15,268 bases of DNA from JANMDR01 sp031376425 (GTDB taxonomy: Bacteria; Pseudomonadota; Gammaproteobacteria; Burkholderiales; Usitatibacteraceae), in NCBI GenBank assembly GCA_031376425.1, contig JANMDR010000279.1, positions 1 through 15,268 of the forward strand, read 5' to 3'. The translations under genes and the position numbers were made by a program. Shown here one piece after another: positions 6,817 through 14,658 of the stretch (position 1 is its first letter; the number at the start of each line of letters is the position of its first letter). The notes below the pieces were generated by a model, which made no database searches, had not been told where the DNA came from, and was given only the letters and a program-made list of their open reading frames with translations.

Positions 6817-9170
6817 TCCGCACCGTACTCGTTGTGTGTGCCATGTTGGGCCTACTCATAGTGGGGCTTTTGTATCGCGCCAGCAGCAACAATGCGGAGT
6901 TTGCAACCAACTATACGTGGCTGTTTGGCCTAGCTTTTACGCTTATTGTGGGGCTTTTCGCGCTCATTGGTTACCAAATTTGGGGGCTAGCCACCAAGTT
7001 GCGCGGTCAAGTATTTGGCGCAAAACTGGCGTTGCGAATGATGCTTATTTTTGTAGCAATGGCAATTATTCCTGGTGGTCTGTTGTATGCACTATCGGTG
7101 CAGTTTCTAAATCGCACCATTGATTCTTGGTTTGACGCGCCAATTGAACGTGGCCTTGATAGTGGTATTAATCTAGGGCGGATTACTTTGGAGTTTGCTA
7201 ATCAAGACCTCGTGCGTAAGGCTCGCCGTGTGGCCAATGCGCTTGCAGAAAAACCGCAGGCTGATGCACCGTTGAGCGAAGTAATTACTAGTACCACCAC
7301 GCCAGACTTGCGTAACTTACGAATTGCCCAAGGCGTTGATGAGATTATTTTATACGCGGATAACGGTAGCGTTATTACCATGTCGGCCGCCGCTAATTCT
7401 GCAAACCCTGTTAATACGGCTAATGGCGGTAGCAGTGCACTCAGTGCTGTTGCCGATAAGCCCACGGTGCAAGACTGGCGCGAGTTACGTGAAAAGCCCC
7501 TAAATACGGGATTCTCAAGCATTCAAAGTACAGAAAACTTAAATGAACGTGGCTTATATTTGCGGGTGTTTGGCAAGTTTAAGGTAGCTACGTTAAGCGG
7601 GGAGGAGCTACGTTTTATTCAGCTTATTCAGGCCGTACCCGCCGCGATTGCACAGGATGCGCAAGCGGCCGAGGCTGCAAAGTTAGGCTATGGCCAACTG
7701 GCGCTGCAGCGTGGCAGCCTAAAACGGGTGTTTGCGCTTACGCTCACCTTGGCAATGCTGCTTACACTGTTTTCTGCTATTGCATTGGCGTTTTTTCTGG
7801 CAGACCGGCTAAGTGCGCCTTTGGCCGCGTTGGCGGATTCTACAAGGGCAATTGCCCGAGGCGATTTTTCCCAGTTGCATCCCGTTAAAAGTAACGATGA
7901 ATTTGGCGTGCTTACGCAATCATTTAATACCATGACGCGGCAATTGGGTGAGGCATCTAATAACGTGGCGCTAAAGCAACACGAACTTGAAAACGCCAAG
8001 GCCTATCTAGAAAGTATTTTGGGTAACTTAACCTCTGGCGTGATGGCCTTTGATGAAAAATTTTACCCAAACAACATCAATAAAATCGCCGAGGACATGT
8101 TAAACCTCGACCACGATGCTGTTAAGGGTTTAGCGCTTAGTGAATGGTCCGGTCATATGCGCGGCGATAAATCCGTATTTGAACGACGCGCCAGTTCTAG
8201 CCTAGCTACTTTGGTTGAAGAAGTGATGAATCAATTTGCGCAAGGTACCAACGCTGCCGACAAACCCTGGGAACGGCAGATTGAATATGCCAATGCAACT
8301 AATAATTCGCGGCGCACCTTGCTTTTACGTGGTGTACGGCTACCGGCTTCGCTTGATCCAGGCTACATCGTGGTGCTAGATGACGTGACCAATATTATTC
8401 AATCGCAACGTGATGCTGCATGGGGTGAAGTAGCGCGACGGCTAGCCCATGAAATTAAAAATCCGCTGACGCCTATTCAGCTTTCTGCTGAGCGTTTGCA
8501 ATATAAATTAGGTAATAAATTAGGTGGGGATGATGCCGCCCTACTCAAGCGTTCAACCAATACGATCGTAGAGCAGGTGGGTGCGCTAAAAAGTATGGTG
8601 GATGAATTTAGTATTTATTCGCGAAGTGCCCGCATCAAGCCTGAAGTGCTCGATTTTAATGAGCTTTTGCGTGATGTATTAGTGATGTATGAATCAATGA
8701 ACATCAAGCTGGTGATGGATTTAGAAGCAAATTTAGTTCCGATATTTGCTGATCGTGCACTGCTGCGCCAAGTGATTCATAACCTTATGCAAAATGCGAT
8801 AGACGCTACTGCTGGTGCAGTAAACGCCATTGCGGGTGCCAATGTGGGTGCTAATGCGCAAACCATTATTGTCCGCACCTGCAAAACGGCGCTGCTCGGT
8901 GGTGCGGTGCAATTTAGTGTGTGCGATAGCGGCAGCGGCATTAATCAAACCGTACGCAATCGCATTTTCGAACCCTATGTCACTACCAAACCCAAAGGGA
9001 CCGGCTTAGGGCTTGCTATTGTTAAAAAAATTATTGATGAACACGGTGGCAGTATCACCATCGATAACAACGACAGTAATGAAAACGCAACAAAAATATC
9101 AGGCGCTACTGTCACAATTGTATTTCCATTGCATCGCCAAGTAACCCACTCCGCACTCGTCGCACATTGA
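6813..9170 (+). CDS. ntrY: NtrY-like sensor histidine kinase
   Basis: This 785-residue inner-membrane kinase phosphorylates the adjacent NtrX-like regulator. Membrane segments lie at about 4-21, 35-57, 74-95 and 306-330, leaving a periplasmic region of about 210 residues between the third and fourth. A HAMP domain follows (about 329-380), then PAS (about 394-500), then the dimerisation domain with the phospho-acceptor in RLAHEIKNPLTP (His546). The ATPase domain has the N box HNLMQNAIDA (656-665), G1 DSGSG from 705, EPYVTTK and the G2 GTGLGLAIV. All catalytic motifs are intact. Two Ala/Asn/Gly-rich stretches are odd: one in the periplasmic region (about residues 190-218), and one between the N box and G1 (about 668-683). 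The start overlaps the upstream stop by ATGA, implying translational coupling. The stimulus is unknown; relatives respond to nitrogen, redox or envelope cues. Confidence 0.93.
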   Translation: MIRTVLVVCAMLGLLIVGLLYRASSNNAEFATNYTWLFGLAFTLIVGLFALIGYQIWGLATKLRGQVFGAKLALRMMLIFVAMAIIPGGLLYALSVQFLNRTIDSWFDAPIERGLDSGINLGRITLEFANQDLVRKARRVANALAEKPQADAPLSEVITSTTTPDLRNLRIAQGVDEIILYADNGSVITMSAAANSANPVNTANGGSSALSAVADKPTVQDWRELREKPLNTGFSSIQSTENLNERGLYLRVFGKFKVATLSGEELRFIQLIQAVPAAIAQDAQAAEAAKLGYGQLALQRGSLKRVFALTLTLAMLLTLFSAIALAFFLADRLSAPLAALADSTRAIARGDFSQLHPVKSNDEFGVLTQSFNTMTRQLGEASNNVALKQHELENAKAYLESILGNLTSGVMAFDEKFYPNNINKIAEDMLNLDHDAVKGLALSEWSGHMRGDKSVFERRASSSLATLVEEVMNQFAQGTNAADKPWERQIEYANATNNSRRTLLLRGVRLPASLDPGYIVVLDDVTNIIQSQRDAAWGEVARRLAHEIKNPLTPIQLSAERLQYKLGNKLGGDDAALLKRSTNTIVEQVGALKSMVDEFSIYSRSARIKPEVLDFNELLRDVLVMYESMNIKLVMDLEANLVPIFADRALLRQVIHNLMQNAIDATAGAVNAIAGANVGANAQTIIVRTCKTALLGGAVQFSVCDSGSGINQTVRNRIFEPYVTTKPKGTGLGLAIVKKIIDEHGGSITIDNNDSNENATKISGATVTIVFPLHRQVTHSALVAH

Positions 9171-9180
9171 AAGGCAGCAT

Positions 9181-10470
9181 ATGTCCTCTAATAATATTTT
9201 AGTTGTTGATGATGAAATCGGTATCCGCGAATTACTATTCGAAATTTTGCGTGATGAAGGCTACAACGTGCGCTTGGCTGAAAATGCCCAAGCAGCCCGC
9301 TCCTTGAGGCGCGAACTGCGCCCTGATTTAGTGTTGCTTGATATTTGGATGCCCGATACCGATGGCATATCACTGCTAAAAGAATGGGCAGCTAGCGGGC
9401 AATTAACCATGCCGGTAGTGATGATGTCCGGCCACGGCACCATTGAATCAGCGATGGAAGCTACGCGCATCGGTGCATTTGATTTTTTAGAAAAACCGAT
9501 CTCAATGCCTAAGCTCATTGCCACAGTTAGTAAGGCTCTCGCGGGTGGGCGTATCACCCCGAAGCCGGGATTAAACTACACGCACTTAGGCCGTGCCAAT
9601 GTGATGGTGGAGCTGCGGCAACGCTTAGAACAAGTAAGCCGGATGAAGAACCCAATTTTGTTAGTAGGTGAAGTGGGTGCAGGTTTTGAGCTATGCGCCA
9701 GAATGCTGCATCAACGCAATACCCCGTGGATAGCGCCGGTAGATCATTGTTGGCTTGCTAAAAACCCGTTTGAGCCGCTGAACGAGGCGCGTGATGGCGT
9801 ATTGTTTTTACAAGATATTTCAGTCATGACCCGTGCGGAGCAAAAGGGTTTGTCACAACTCATGGCGAAGCTTGATAAATTTAATACTCGATTAGTGTGT
9901 GCGTCGTTCCGGCCATTAGCGCCAGTGGTTGAAAGTGAAAGTTTTGATGCCGGACTCTATAGCCAGCTAAGTGGCCTTACCTTGCGTATCCCCAGCTTGG
10001 ACGAACACGCGGAAGATATTCCAGACCTTGCCAATACGCTGCTGTTACAAATGGTGGATGCCAACGAAACGCCGCTACGCCAATTTGATGTGGCGGCACT
10101 CAATGCCATGCGCAATCTTTCATGGCCCGGAAATTTACCGGTGCTGCAAAGCGTGGTAAAAACGCTGGCGCTCACAAGTTTAAGCACAGAAATTGGCGTA
10201 AATGATGTTATGCGGGTAGCCCGTGAGTTTGGCTTAGATGCTACCCACACGCACACAGCGCAAGCTGGGGTGCCGCTAGACCTGCCTCTTAGAGAAGCGC
10301 GTGAACGATTTGAATGTCAATATTTCTTGCATCATATCCGCCGTGAAGAAGGCAATATGTCACGCGTAGCTGAAAAAGTTGGGTTAGAGCGCACACATTT
10401 ATATCGCAAATTAAAGCAATTAGGAATTCGGCCTGCAAGTAAAAATGAGGATGTTTCAGGTGGAAAATAG
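9181..10470 (+). CDS. ntrX: NtrX-like response regulator with degenerate AAA+ domain
   Basis: The receiver domain (about 1-120) is intact: acidic D10/D11, phospho-acceptor D54 in LLDIWMPD, S83 and K105. The central region (about 135-350) is recognisable as a sigma-54-type AAA+ domain but is eroded. Walker A reads GEVGAGFE (163-170), with phenylalanine in place of the phosphate-binding lysine. Walker B reads GVLFLQDI, with glutamine where the magnesium aspartate should be. The stretch that should carry the GAFTGA loop is shortened to about 25 residues and contains no such motif. WPGN (315-318) survives. The C-terminal Fis-type helix-turn-helix (about 370-418; GNMSRVAEKVGLERTHLYRKL) is intact. 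It can therefore probably be phosphorylated and bind DNA, but not activate sigma-54 polymerase by ATP hydrolysis. The start has AAAGG six bases upstream and lies 10 bases after the kinase stop. Confidence 0.9.
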   Translation: MSSNNILVVDDEIGIRELLFEILRDEGYNVRLAENAQAARSLRRELRPDLVLLDIWMPDTDGISLLKEWAASGQLTMPVVMMSGHGTIESAMEATRIGAFDFLEKPISMPKLIATVSKALAGGRITPKPGLNYTHLGRANVMVELRQRLEQVSRMKNPILLVGEVGAGFELCARMLHQRNTPWIAPVDHCWLAKNPFEPLNEARDGVLFLQDISVMTRAEQKGLSQLMAKLDKFNTRLVCASFRPLAPVVESESFDAGLYSQLSGLTLRIPSLDEHAEDIPDLANTLLLQMVDANETPLRQFDVAALNAMRNLSWPGNLPVLQSVVKTLALTSLSTEIGVNDVMRVAREFGLDATHTHTAQAGVPLDLPLREARERFECQYFLHHIRREEGNMSRVAEKVGLERTHLYRKLKQLGIRPASKNEDVSGGK

Positions 10471-10483
10471 GGCGTAATTAGGC

Positions 10484-10492
10484 TGGTATAAT
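10484..10492 (+). promoter_or_regulatory. Extended -10 promoter of hemA
   Basis: TGGTATAAT is a perfect TATAAT with the TGn extension, which can work without a good -35; none is evident. It starts 14 bases after the ntrX stop and would begin transcription near 10499, just before a hairpin in the hemA leader. Confidence 0.55.
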
Positions 10493-10502
10493 CAAAGGTT
10501 AT

Positions 10503-10528
10503 TTGGGCAAAGAGTTATTTTTGCCCAA
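10503..10528 (+). other. Hairpin in the hemA 5' leader
   Basis: TTGGGCAAA (10503-10511) and TTTGCCCAA (10520-10528) pair perfectly over nine bases around an eight-base loop. No run of T follows on the plus strand, so it is a poor intrinsic terminator. Its place at the very 5' end of the predicted hemA transcript suggests an mRNA-stabilising or regulatory structure. Confidence 0.6.
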
Positions 10529-10563
10529 CCGCTTAAGCCTTGGCCTTCAATAAAGGTTTTACC

Positions 10564-11889
10564 TTGCCTCTTTACGCCCTTGGGCTCAATCATAAAACTG
10601 CAGCACTTAGTGTGCGCGAAACCGTGGCTTTTTCAGTGGAGGCGCAGCCGGCGGCGTTGCGCGCGCTGCAGATGGCATCACTGGCTACTGAAGTTAGTTT
10701 GCTATCCACATGTAATCGCACCGAAGTGTATTTGGCGGGAGCTGATGAAAGCGTAATGCATAAAGCCGCAGCATGGTTGGTGGAGTATGCGCAGAGTTAC
10801 ATACATAGCGGAGCCAACGCGCGTTCGGTAGCAGATGTAGCCCCGCACATTTATCAGTTGCAGCACGAAGCCGCGGCGAATCATTTATTTAGCGTGGCGG
10901 CTGGGCTAGATTCAATGATTTTGGGCGAACCGCAAATTCTAGGCCAAGTAAAATTTTGTGCAAAAGTGGCGGCGGAAACGGGCACGTTAAATGGTCCGCT
11001 AGATCGCTTATTTCAGCAGGCGTTTTCAGTGGCAAAAGAGGTGCGTACCGATACAGAATTGGGTGCTGCATCGGTGAGTATGGCGGCGGCGGCAATGAAG
11101 TTAGCGCAGCAATTGTTTGGTGAATTAAATCAAGTGCGCATTTTGCTTATTGGTGCGGGTGAAATGGTTGAGCTTTGCGCCACGCATTTTGCCGCACAGC
11201 GACCTAAAAGCATAGTGGTGGCAAATCGCACGCACGCGCGCGCGGCAGAGCTGGCCGCTCGCTTGGGTGTTGGTCTAAATGTTGGAACTGCTGATGTTAA
11301 AACGACCGAAGCCATTACGTTAAAAGAAGTGCCCGAGCGCTTGCATGAGTTTGATTTGGTTATTTCGTCCACAGCATCAAGTCTGCCCATTATCGGTAAA
11401 GGCATGGTTGAAAACGCCCTAAAATTGCGACGCCGCAAACCGATGATGTTGGTAGATTTGGCTGTGCCGCGCGATATTGAGGCGCAGGTACAAAATTTAG
11501 CTGATGTGTTTTTGTATACATTAGACTCGCTAGGCAATATCATCGCGCGTAATATGGTGAAACGTGAAGGTGCCGTAGAGGCTGCAAAAAAAATTGTTGA
11601 TACCCGCACGGCTGAATTTATGCATTGGCTGCAATCGCGCTCCAGCGTTTCCACCATCGTGCAGTTACGCGGCAAGGCGGAAGAATATCGGCAATTAGAG
11701 CTCGTAAAAGCGCGCAAATTATTATTGCGCGGTGATGATCCCGCAGTCGTGCTTGAGGCCTTGAGCACTGGGCTAATGAATAAATTTTTACACCATCCTT
11801 TGGCTGCTTTAAACAGTGCCGATGCGCACGAACGCGAGGCACTGGCGGCCACGATTGCAAAATTATTTCCCTCCAGCGACGAAGAGTAG
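10564..11889 (+). CDS. hemA: Glutamyl-tRNA reductase
   Basis: HemA reduces glutamyl-tRNA(Glu) to glutamate-1-semialdehyde with NADPH, the first committed step of C5-pathway tetrapyrrole synthesis. I choose the TTG at 10564. It has AAAGG seven bases upstream, begins the protein at MPLYALGLNHKTA as in the family, and puts the catalytic cysteine of LLSTCNRTEVY at residue 50, the same number as in enteric HemA. A TTG at 10540 would add eight residues and lacks a binding site. Also visible are AAGLDSMILGEPQILGQVK, the nucleotide-binding LIGAGEM block, the VDLAVPRDIE block and the long C-terminal dimerisation helices. It is followed by prfA, a classic pairing in many proteobacteria. It has its own promoter and leader hairpin, so it may be controlled apart from the ntrYX operon. 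Confidence 0.96.
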   Translation: MPLYALGLNHKTAALSVRETVAFSVEAQPAALRALQMASLATEVSLLSTCNRTEVYLAGADESVMHKAAAWLVEYAQSYIHSGANARSVADVAPHIYQLQHEAAANHLFSVAAGLDSMILGEPQILGQVKFCAKVAAETGTLNGPLDRLFQQAFSVAKEVRTDTELGAASVSMAAAAMKLAQQLFGELNQVRILLIGAGEMVELCATHFAAQRPKSIVVANRTHARAAELAARLGVGLNVGTADVKTTEAITLKEVPERLHEFDLVISSTASSLPIIGKGMVENALKLRRRKPMMLVDLAVPRDIEAQVQNLADVFLYTLDSLGNIIARNMVKREGAVEAAKKIVDTRTAEFMHWLQSRSSVSTIVQLRGKAEEYRQLELVKARKLLLRGDDPAVVLEALSTGLMNKFLHHPLAALNSADAHEREALAATIAKLFPSSDEE

Positions 11890-11994
11890 CTACGGCTGCC
11901 TATTTTCTTGTGCTGTTGTGATGCAATCCTAAAAATGTGAATCATGTCGTGCCCAGCCCAAAGTGCTGCGCTCGAAGTATTAAAAGGAATAAAA

Positions 11995-13077
11995 ATGAAA
12001 GAATCAATCGAAAAGAAATTAGCCGCATTGGCCGAACGCTTTATTGAGCTTGACCATCTGCTGGCCGATCCTGATGTGGTAAAAAACATGGATAACTATC
12101 GAAGTCTGTCGCGTGAGCGTGCTGAACTTGATCCAGTGGTAGCCCTGTATCACGAGCACCAAGGTGTACAGGAAGACATGAAAACTGCCCTAGAAATGGC
12201 AAATGATCCGGAAATGAAGGAGTTTGCCCAGGAAGAAATTAAGGCCGGTAAAACGCGTTTAGACGCGTTGGAGGAGGATTTGCAAAAGCTGTTACTGCCC
12301 AAAGACCCCAACGACGACAAAAATCTGTTTTTAGAAATTCGCGCGGGTACGGGTGGTGATGAGTCCGCACTGTTTTCTGGCGATTTGTTCCGTATGTATA
12401 CCCGCTATGCTGAGCGTAATCGTTGGCAGGTGGAAGTGGTTTCTGAATCCGTGGGTGAAGTGGGTGGTTACAAAGAAATTATCGCCCGCATTATTGGTCA
12501 AGGTGCCTATTCCAAATTAAAGTTTGAATCGGGCGGGCATCGAGTGCAACGAGTACCTGACACTGAAACTCAGGGCCGCATTCATACGTCCGCTTGTACT
12601 GTGGCAGTTATGGCGGAAGCTGATGAAGTTAATGACGTGGTGATTAACCCGGCAGATGTGCGCATCGATACTTTTCGCGCCTCCGGTGCCGGTGGTCAGC
12701 ATATTAATAAAACTGATTCCGCTGTGCGCTTAACCCATGCACCAACCGGCATTGTGGTGGAATGTCAGGATGGTCGTTCGCAACATAAAAACAAAGAGCA
12801 AGCGTTTAAAGTATTAGCCGCGCGGATTAAAAATAAACAGGAGAGCGAAGCCCACGCTAAAGAAGCGGCGGAACGTAAATCTTTAATCGGCTCAGGCGAT
12901 AGATCAGAGCGGATTCGTACCTATAATTTCCCTCAAGGTCGGATGACAGATCATCGCATCAACTTGACGCTCTACAAGCTTGATTTTATTATGGATGGTG
13001 ATTTGGTTGAGCTTACCAACGCCTTAATTTCTGAGCATCAAGCTGAGTTATTGGCGGCTTTAAGTGAAACTGCCTAG
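11995..13077 (+). CDS. prfA: Peptide chain release factor 1
   Basis: RF1 recognises UAA and UAG stop codons in the ribosomal A site and triggers release of the nascent chain. From the ATG at 11995 (AAGGAA five bases before) the protein has 360 residues, the same as the E. coli protein. The codon-reading tripeptide PDT (PxT type) is at 188-190. The catalytic GGQ is at 233-235, again at the E. coli position; PrmC normally methylates this glutamine. The GIVVECQDGRSQHKNK block follows. The frame is open back to 11944, but those extra 17 codons do not belong. The gene ends in UAG, one of RF1's own codons. prmC, the usual next gene, is absent here; a tandem repeat and xerD follow instead. Confidence 0.97.
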   Translation: MKESIEKKLAALAERFIELDHLLADPDVVKNMDNYRSLSRERAELDPVVALYHEHQGVQEDMKTALEMANDPEMKEFAQEEIKAGKTRLDALEEDLQKLLLPKDPNDDKNLFLEIRAGTGGDESALFSGDLFRMYTRYAERNRWQVEVVSESVGEVGGYKEIIARIIGQGAYSKLKFESGGHRVQRVPDTETQGRIHTSACTVAVMAEADEVNDVVINPADVRIDTFRASGAGGQHINKTDSAVRLTHAPTGIVVECQDGRSQHKNKEQAFKVLAARIKNKQESEAHAKEAAERKSLIGSGDRSERIRTYNFPQGRMTDHRINLTLYKLDFIMDGDLVELTNALISEHQAELLAALSETA

Positions 13078-13133
13078 GCGAAACTGCCGAGGTGAAACTG
13101 CATAGGTGAAACTGCGTAGGTGAATCAGCTTAG
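13064..13133 (+). repeat. 14-bp tandem repeat over the prfA stop codon
   Basis: Five consecutive 14-base units follow the pattern GTGAAACTGCNTAG: 13064-13077, 13078-13091, 13092-13105, 13106-13119, and a degenerate fifth at 13120-13133. Units 1, 3 and 4 differ only at the two bases after CTGC, while unit 2 also has GC for GT. The first unit encodes the end of RF1 (Glu-Thr-Ala-stop). Because the stop lies in unit 1, changes in copy number would leave the protein unchanged and alter only the spacer to xerD. Confidence 0.85.
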
Positions 13134-13157
13134 AAAATTGGTAGAACGATCAACAAA

Positions 13158-14075
13158 ATGAGTGTGACGGCCAAAATAAAAACAGTCAAAAAAACGCATC
13201 CCGATGTGGATGCGTTTATTGATTCGCTTTGGCTGAGCGACGGACTATCCCGTAACACCTTAGAAAGCTATCGCCGTGATGTGTCGCAATATGCACAGTG
13301 GCTAGGGGTGACTGCGCTTAATCTGGCGAACGCTGAACACGTGCGTGCCTATCTAGCGCACTGTGTGCAAGACCGCAAACTTAAAGCCCAAAGTACCGCG
13401 CGAGCACTAGCGGCGTTGCGGCGCTTCTACACTTTTATGCTCGCCGAAAAGCATATTGAACTTGACCCTACTACGGCTATCGCTGCGCCAAAGCTCACGA
13501 GAAGTTTACCTAAAAGCTTATCCGAACGCGATGTAGAACAGCTACTTGCCGCGCCGTCAGAACAAACACCGCTGGGGGTACGTGATCGCGCTATGTTGGA
13601 AACCTTATACGCATCGGGTCTGCGTGTTACCGAGCTGGTCAGCCTCACGCTTACCCAAGTGAGCTTGGAGATGGGCGTCACCCGTGTAATGGGCAAAGGC
13701 AGCAAAGAGCGGCTTACGCCATTGGGTGCGGTGGCTATTGCTGCGATCAAAAAATATCTTGAAGATGCCCGCAATACGCTACTTGCAGGGCAAAAAACCG
13801 ACGCGCTTTTTGTAACACAGCGTGGCGGCGCAATGACGCGCCAAGCATTCTGGTATTTAATAAAACGCTATGCCCTTATTGCTGATATTCGTGTGCCATT
13901 GTCGCCGCATACTTTGCGCCACGCCTTTGCTACGCACTTGGTAAATCATGGTGCTGATTTGCGCGTAGTGCAGTTATTATTGGGCCATTCAGATATTTCA
14001 ACCACCCAAATTTATACCCACGTTGCGCGTGAACGCCTGCAAGCCCTGCATGCAAAGCATCATCCGCGCGGGTAA
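13158..14075 (+). CDS. xerD: Site-specific tyrosine recombinase XerD
   Basis: XerD, with XerC, resolves chromosome dimers at dif under FtsK control. The 305 residues comprise an N-terminal SAM-like DNA-binding domain (about 15-105) and the catalytic domain. The catalytic set is complete: R156 (ASGLRVTEL), K180 (MGKGSKER), H251 and R254 (HTLRHAF), H277 (LGHSD) and nucleophile Y286 (TQIYTH). The C-terminal tail LHAKHHPRG is XerD-like rather than XerC-like. The start ATG at 13158 follows the tandem repeat; no clear ribosome binding site is seen. No dif-like site was found in the window. Confidence 0.94.
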   Translation: MSVTAKIKTVKKTHPDVDAFIDSLWLSDGLSRNTLESYRRDVSQYAQWLGVTALNLANAEHVRAYLAHCVQDRKLKAQSTARALAALRRFYTFMLAEKHIELDPTTAIAAPKLTRSLPKSLSERDVEQLLAAPSEQTPLGVRDRAMLETLYASGLRVTELVSLTLTQVSLEMGVTRVMGKGSKERLTPLGAVAIAAIKKYLEDARNTLLAGQKTDALFVTQRGGAMTRQAFWYLIKRYALIADIRVPLSPHTLRHAFATHLVNHGADLRVVQLLLGHSDISTTQIYTHVARERLQALHAKHHPRG

Positions 14076-14100
14076 ATTTTTATACACCTAGAGTCTCGTC

Positions 14101-14120
14101 GTCCCAGCGTAGGCTGGGAC
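14101..14120. repeat. REP-like palindrome
   Basis: GTCCCAGC and GCTGGGAC form a perfect eight-base stem around GTAG, followed by CCAGTCCATC. The sequence resembles the dispersed palindromes of the TCGTCATTCCCGC...GCGGGAATCCAG type seen in many proteobacterial genomes. It sits in the 80-base gap between xerD and ybaK. It lacks a T-run, so it is at best a weak terminator. Confidence 0.55.
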
Positions 14121-14155
14121 CCAGTCCATCCACCATCACCTAGTCACTTTTAACC

Positions 14156-14650
14156 ATGAGCAAAGACACCAAAGCCCACAGCGAAACTCCCGCTACTGCC
14201 GCCTTAAAAAAGCTTGGCATTAGCTACACCGAACACATTTACCAATATGTGGAACACGGCGGCACCACAGTAAGCTCCAGCGCCTTGGGCGTGCCCGAAC
14301 ACAATGTGGTGAAAACGCTCATCTTTGAAGATGATCAAAAGAAACCGCTTTGTGTACTCATGCATGGCGATAAAAAGGTAAGTACCAAAGAACTGGCTCG
14401 GCAAATTGGCACTAAAAAAGTCGGTCCGTGTAAGCCTGAAGATGCCATTCGGCATTCGGGCTATCAGGTGGGTGGCTGCTCGCCATTTGGCTTGCGCAAG
14501 CCCATGCCAATCTACATGGAGCGCAGCATTTTGGCGCTGGAAAAAATAGTGATCAATGGCGGCGGACGAGGCTATTTGATTGGTCTAAATCCGGCGACTG
14601 TACAAACCGTTACCTGCGCCGTGTTGGTTGATGTTGCACTGGATATATGA
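14156..14650 (+). CDS. ybaK: Cys-tRNA(Pro)/Cys-tRNA(Cys) deacylase YbaK
   Basis: YbaK hydrolyses cysteine mischarged on tRNA(Pro), and can form a ternary complex with prolyl-tRNA synthetase and tRNA. The 164 residues are the usual length. Family landmarks are YVEHGGTTVS, VVKTLIF with the conserved lysine 53, CVLMHGDKKVSTKELAR, the HSGYQVGGCSPFG block (100-112) and VINGGGRGYLIG. The start ATG at 14156 has no strong ribosome binding site. It is eight bases upstream of the acetyltransferase gene, which suggests one transcript. Confidence 0.93.
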   Translation: MSKDTKAHSETPATAALKKLGISYTEHIYQYVEHGGTTVSSSALGVPEHNVVKTLIFEDDQKKPLCVLMHGDKKVSTKELARQIGTKKVGPCKPEDAIRHSGYQVGGCSPFGLRKPMPIYMERSILALEKIVINGGGRGYLIGLNPATVQTVTCAVLVDVALDI

Positions 14651-14658
14651 GGTGAATA

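Noticed and set aside
10503..10528. Intrinsic terminator for the ntrYX operon
   Set aside because: The stem is perfect but no T-tract follows on the plus strand, and it lies downstream of a good hemA promoter.
11944..11994. Upstream start for prfA giving 17 extra residues
   Set aside because: The ATG at 11995 has AAGGAA at the right distance and gives the family's standard 360 residues with GGQ at 233-235.
11130..12089. 319-residue minus-strand reading frame
   Set aside because: It is antisense to hemA and the start of prfA, is Ser/Ala/Arg-rich as antisense frames often are, and shows no family features.
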